Below are positions 60,979 through 64,000 of a DNA stretch of 64,000 nt, piece by piece (position 1 is the first letter of the stretch; each line of letters begins with the position of its first letter). Below the pieces are notes generated by a model. The model was not told the origin of the DNA. It was given only the letters and a program-made list of their open reading frames with translations, and did not search any database. Position numbers and translations under genes: made by a program. Source of the stretch: Neolewinella persica DSM 23188 (GTDB lineage: Bacteria > Bacteroidota > Bacteroidia > Chitinophagales > Saprospiraceae); contig NZ_KB890447.1 in assembly GCF_000373105.1 (NCBI RefSeq), forward strand, positions 123,409-187,408, written 5' to 3'.

Positions 60979-61019
60979 AATTGGTTAACCAATTCTTATA
61001 TTTACGTTCCAAACGTAAA
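60979..61019 (+). promoter_or_regulatory. Two palindromic operators upstream of the PL6 gene
   Basis: AATTGGTTAACCAATT at 60979-60994 is a perfect 16-bp palindrome with the TGGT-ACCA core known for FadR-subfamily GntR regulators. TTTACGTTCCAAACGTAAA at 61001-61019 is a second palindrome with a 3-base centre. TATATTTA at 60997-61004 lies between them and resembles a -7 box. The PL6 start is 23 bases further on. Substrate-controlled expression is likely. Confidence 0.6.
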
Positions 61020-61041
61020 CTTGTCTAATAACCGTCGTATC

Positions 61042-63513
61042 ATGCAAATTGCCATCAAAACAAGAATTAGCAGCGTGTTTGCGCTAGCCCTTCTCCTTTT
61101 CTCCTTTACCCTCTCCGCCACCACCTACCCCATCAACAGCGCCGACGACCTAGACGACCTAACCCTGGCCCCCGGAGACACCGTACTATGGGCCAACGGC
61201 ACCTACGCCAACCAGGAGATCAATTTCATCCGATCCTTTGGTACCGCAGTAGCGCCCATCGTACTGAAAGCAGAGACCCCGGGTGGGGTGATCTTCACTG
61301 GGGAATCTACCATGAACCTCTACGGAACTCACCTGGTCGTCGAAGGATTTTACTGGCGGGAAGGAATAGGGGAGAACAACCACGTCCAGTTTCGCCGCAG
61401 TGGCTCTAACGAAGACCTGTGTACTGATTGTATTATCCGCGATTGTGCCTTCGACAACCTGTTTACCGAGGCCCCCGACAAAAGCCGGTGGGTCGTCCTC
61501 TACGGCCAGCGCAACGTAGTAGAGAACTGTACCTTCCAGAATAAGAACAGCACCGGTGTCGCTATTTTAGTAGAGCTTTCGTATCAGGGGGAAACGACTG
61601 CGGACCACGTCATCCGCAATAACTATTTCTACAACATCACCCCAAAAGACGATTTTGCCTCTAACCAGGGAGACAGCGAAACTATTCGGATCGGCTCCAG
61701 CAGCGAGCAAGCCGTCAATGCCCGGGTGACGGTGGAGCACAACTACTTTCAGGCGACTGACGGTGAGAACGAGATTATCTCCAATAAATCTGCCGGGAAC
61801 CGCTATCTCCGTAATACGTTCCGTGCCAGTCGTGGTTCGCTCGTACTCCGGCACGGTGCCCGTGCCCGCGTAGAAGGGAATTTCTTCCTCGGTGAAGGAA
61901 AATCGAAGTCTGGTGGTATCCGCATCACGGACCGGGACCACGTGGTGGTCAATAACTTCTTTACCGGGCTGAATAACCTTGGCGACCAGTGGAACAATGC
62001 CATCACCATCGTCGCGGGCAACGCCACCTCCGGTGGCAATAGCAACGGCTACCAACAGGTAGACGACATCCTGATCGCCTTCAACACCATCTACAACGCC
62101 GACGACCCGATTTTCTTCAACGACCGGGACAACAACGTTTCTTCCGGAACCATCGCCTATAACCTGGTGTACAGCACCGATGGTCAATTAGTAGCGGGAG
62201 ACTTCGCCAATACCGGTGCCGGCATGACCTACGAAGGGAACATCTTTGGCGGCTCGCCCGTCGGCATCACTAACGCTGGCATTACCGTTGGCGATGAAAC
62301 CTTCGCTGCCGATGGGGAACTTTTTGTTCCCGTAACCGGTGGACTGGTCGATGGTGCGGCCGGGGCAGTCTACACAGACCTGGTTGAATTAGACGTGCGC
62401 GGCCTTACCCGCCCTGCCGTTGGCCGGGATGTCGGCGCTCATGAAGTGTCTGGTGCTACTGGCACCGCAGTGAACCAGCCCATCGTCAATAATGACGTCG
62501 GAAACGGCGTTGGTGCATCCTACCTGAGCGCCGATGGGCACAGTGGCGTGGCCCAGAGCCTGAGTGTTACCCCTACGAACTTATTCGCTGCGAGTGGCGG
62601 TAGCCAGACAATCAACGTTTCGGGCAACGTTGACTGGGAGGCAACGGCCGATGAGGATTGGATCAGTTTGTCACCATCCACCGGCTCAAACAGCGGAGTG
62701 GTCGAGGTCACGGTTTCGGCTAATTCGAGTGGTGGAGAACGCGCTGGCACAGTAACCGTAGCTGGGATGGGTCTCTCGCGGGAAATTGAAGTAGTGCAGG
62801 AGGTTGCGCTTACCCCGGCTAATTGTCCCCAGGGCACGAATATTGCCATCGAAGGAGCGGTCATTGCTTTCAGTACCCAACAGAACGAGGACAATGCCGC
62901 CACGAACGTAATTGATGAAAGTAATAGCAACCGTTGGTCCGCCGAGGGATATCCACAATTCCTGGTCATCGACCTGGGGGCAGCCTTTTCCATCAACACG
63001 GTTAGCCTCATTCCTCATCAGGAGCGGGACTACCAGTTTCTGCTCGAAGGCAGTAATGATGCGGACGATAATTTTGTGACGCTGGTTGACGCCACCGATA
63101 ACGCATCGGGCGGAAGCTCCATTGATCGCAGTTTTGCAGAACAGACCTACCGTTACGTGAAATTGACCGTAACCGGCGCTGCAACTTACGATGGGCCATG
63201 GGTCTCCATCGGAGAACTGAAAGTCGGCTGTTCCGGTACCGCAGTGAGCACCCGTAACCCGGTTACTGCAGCTGCTGCCGCGGCCATTCTACTCCGGCCG
63301 GTGCCTGCCACCAACGTTCTTTACGTTGAGGACGTACCCCGGGAATACACCAACTACGTGCTTCGTGACCTGACGGGGCGCACCATACTGACCGGGCGGT
63401 TAACGGGAGAGGGGCTTGATTTGTCAAGTGTCCAGGCAAGTGGAATGCTGCTGCTTAGCGTCACCGGAACCGGCGTGCCGGTGCTGACTCGTAAGGTGGT
63501 CGTGCAGCGGTAG
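61042..63513 (+). CDS. PL6-family polysaccharide lyase with BACON, F5/8-type and T9SS domains
   Basis: An 823-residue exported enzyme from the ATG at 61042 (signal SVFALALLLFSFTLSA). The N-terminal right-handed beta-helix (about 25-480) matches chondroitinase B/alginate lyase PL6, with catalytic residues visible as Glu 244, Lys 249 (NEIISNK) and Arg 270 (LVLRHG). A BACON-type domain follows (about 510-590: SVTPTNLFAASGGSQTINVS). A discoidin/F5-8 type C domain occupies about 600-730 (VIDESNSNRWSAEGYPQFLV). The T9SS type A tail ends TRKVVVQR. It would cleave alginate or a similar uronan by beta-elimination at the cell surface. Confidence 0.92.
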   Translation: MQIAIKTRISSVFALALLLFSFTLSATTYPINSADDLDDLTLAPGDTVLWANGTYANQEINFIRSFGTAVAPIVLKAETPGGVIFTGESTMNLYGTHLVVEGFYWREGIGENNHVQFRRSGSNEDLCTDCIIRDCAFDNLFTEAPDKSRWVVLYGQRNVVENCTFQNKNSTGVAILVELSYQGETTADHVIRNNYFYNITPKDDFASNQGDSETIRIGSSSEQAVNARVTVEHNYFQATDGENEIISNKSAGNRYLRNTFRASRGSLVLRHGARARVEGNFFLGEGKSKSGGIRITDRDHVVVNNFFTGLNNLGDQWNNAITIVAGNATSGGNSNGYQQVDDILIAFNTIYNADDPIFFNDRDNNVSSGTIAYNLVYSTDGQLVAGDFANTGAGMTYEGNIFGGSPVGITNAGITVGDETFAADGELFVPVTGGLVDGAAGAVYTDLVELDVRGLTRPAVGRDVGAHEVSGATGTAVNQPIVNNDVGNGVGASYLSADGHSGVAQSLSVTPTNLFAASGGSQTINVSGNVDWEATADEDWISLSPSTGSNSGVVEVTVSANSSGGERAGTVTVAGMGLSREIEVVQEVALTPANCPQGTNIAIEGAVIAFSTQQNEDNAATNVIDESNSNRWSAEGYPQFLVIDLGAAFSINTVSLIPHQERDYQFLLEGSNDADDNFVTLVDATDNASGGSSIDRSFAEQTYRYVKLTVTGAATYDGPWVSIGELKVGCSGTAVSTRNPVTAAAAAAILLRPVPATNVLYVEDVPREYTNYVLRDLTGRTILTGRLTGEGLDLSSVQASGMLLLSVTGTGVPVLTRKVVVQR

Positions 63514-63751
63514 GCCTGCCTCACGATTTACGCATCGGAGCAGCTCAAAACGATGGGCTTCGCCCATGACCCGACGCCTCTGATGAGAAATCGTTTCACT
63601 CAAGGACTAAGTGATTTCTCCTCCGAGGTGTCGAGCCAGACGCGAAGCGGATGGTACAAGCTCCTCGGAGGCGTAAATCGAGAAACTGCCGTGGACTAGA
63701 GTAATTAATCGCCCCGCCTCCAAGCGAAGAAGCGGTGCTTTACCGCCTTAC
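63514..63751. repeat. Double hairpin element, copy D
   Basis: Hairpin D1 covers 63523-63594 (arms ACGATTTACGCATC and GATGAGAAATCGT). Hairpin D2 covers 63611-63681 (arms GATTTCTCCTCCGAG and CTCGGAGGCGTAAATC). Layout, arms and spacing follow copy A at 8809-8962. It lies between two convergent genes. No gene is seen. Confidence 0.65.
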
Positions 63752-64000
63752 TCATCGCTCCTCCACCAGCCGATAAGTCCGCACCCAATCCACCAGCATC
63801 CTGTTTTTTGCCGGATTGGCCAGATCTTCGTCTTTAGCAACGATGCCCTGATTTGACCGCCAATGATGGTCTTCCGTATCCAGGATCATGACTAAAGGTT
63901 GGTCCATCACGTATTTTTCCTTATCCATTGGCGTTTTGGTGTAGTCTTTATCGAACATCTCGGACTGGTCCCAGGAGCCGGTGGGAAGTTGCTCCCCGTC
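63752..64000 (-). CDS. GH16-like glycoside hydrolase, C-terminal end (partial)
   Basis: The last 82 residues of a gene that continues beyond the window. The end reads MILDTEDHHWRSNQGIVAKD, then MLVDWVRTYRLVEER; the DTE-x-x-W and VDWVRTY elements are typical of agarase/carrageenase-type GH16 enzymes. The catalytic motif lies outside. Converging on the PL6 gene, it suggests a locus for marine polysaccharide use. Confidence 0.65.
   Translation of the reverse strand, partial: DGEQLPTGSWDQSEMFDKDYTKTPMDKEKYVMDQPLVMILDTEDHHWRSNQGIVAKDEDLANPAKNRMLVDWVRTYRLVEER

Noticed and set aside
1-64000. tRNA, rRNA and known riboswitches
   Set aside because: No cloverleaf with a T-loop, no rRNA core sequence and no riboswitch core was seen on either strand by eye; a tRNAscan and Rfam search would settle it.

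Overview
The window looks like a chromosome segment of a Bacteroidota member, most likely a marine Saprospiria/Lewinella-type organism. The taxon is inferred from several signs: type IX secretion (Por) C-terminal sorting domains, SusC-style TonB-plug sequence, lipoproteins with short signal peptides, weak Shine-Dalgarno sequences, one good TTTG/TAnnTTTG promoter, an extracellular contractile injection system with DUF4255 and DUF5908 proteins, and polysaccharide-degrading enzymes (GH20, two GH16, PL6). No rRNA, tRNA or CRISPR array was seen.

Layout. (1) 0.2-12.7 kb: a giant alpha-2-macroglobulin-like protein carrying a TonB-plug module, a RAYT transposase with its REP pairs, an EEP-family hydrolase, a cupin, a GH20 hexosaminidase lipoprotein and a SEC-C protein. 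(2) 12.9-20.9 kb, minus strand: a compact eCIS (phage-tail-like) operon with DUF4255 terminator, unknown, sheath, tube, DUF5908, VgrG spike, PAAR tip, unknown, a C-terminal-only tape-measure protein and a lipoprotein. Baseplate, LysM and AAA+ genes are not here. (3) 21-30.7 kb: an array of 46-bp tandem repeats beside a second RAYT with long REPIN-like inverted repeats, then a tricorn-type protease, a DEDDh exonuclease, a glycerophosphodiesterase, a GH16 and small lipoproteins. (4) 30.9-46.6 kb: a defence island with a DUF262-DUF1524 (GmrSD-like) nuclease, a PD-(D/E)XK protein, type I R-M genes hsdM, hsdS and hsdR, a coupled envelope/serine-protease module lodged between hsdS and hsdR, a probable toxin-antitoxin-SecB-chaperone (TAC) operon and a decayed PIF1-like helicase end. 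(5) 46.9-48.1 kb: an XRE regulator divergent from a secreted barnase and its barstar. (6) 48.2-64 kb: a CHAP/T9SS protein, an AraC regulator, an S41 peptidase, mutS, a WG-repeat protein, a frameshifted adhesin remnant, a PL6 alginate/chondroitin lyase and the end of a GH16.

Three genome-wide signals run through all of this. The first is a dispersed 19-bp repeat, consensus TGCACCTGCGGCCGCGCCC, lying between genes and also in frame inside mutS, hsdM, hsdR (twice), the tricorn gene and the macroglobulin gene. The second is a strong intragenic composition ramp: coding strands start C-rich and G-poor and end almost free of C, rich in G and T. The third is a set of families of long palindromic intergenic elements, one with compensatory stem changes. 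Two RAYT transposases sit among their presumed REP elements.

The best candidates for poorly described biology are the dispersed in-frame repeat with its orientation rule, the protease module embedded in the type I R-M locus, the TAC operon, and the reduced eCIS with its truncated tape-measure gene.
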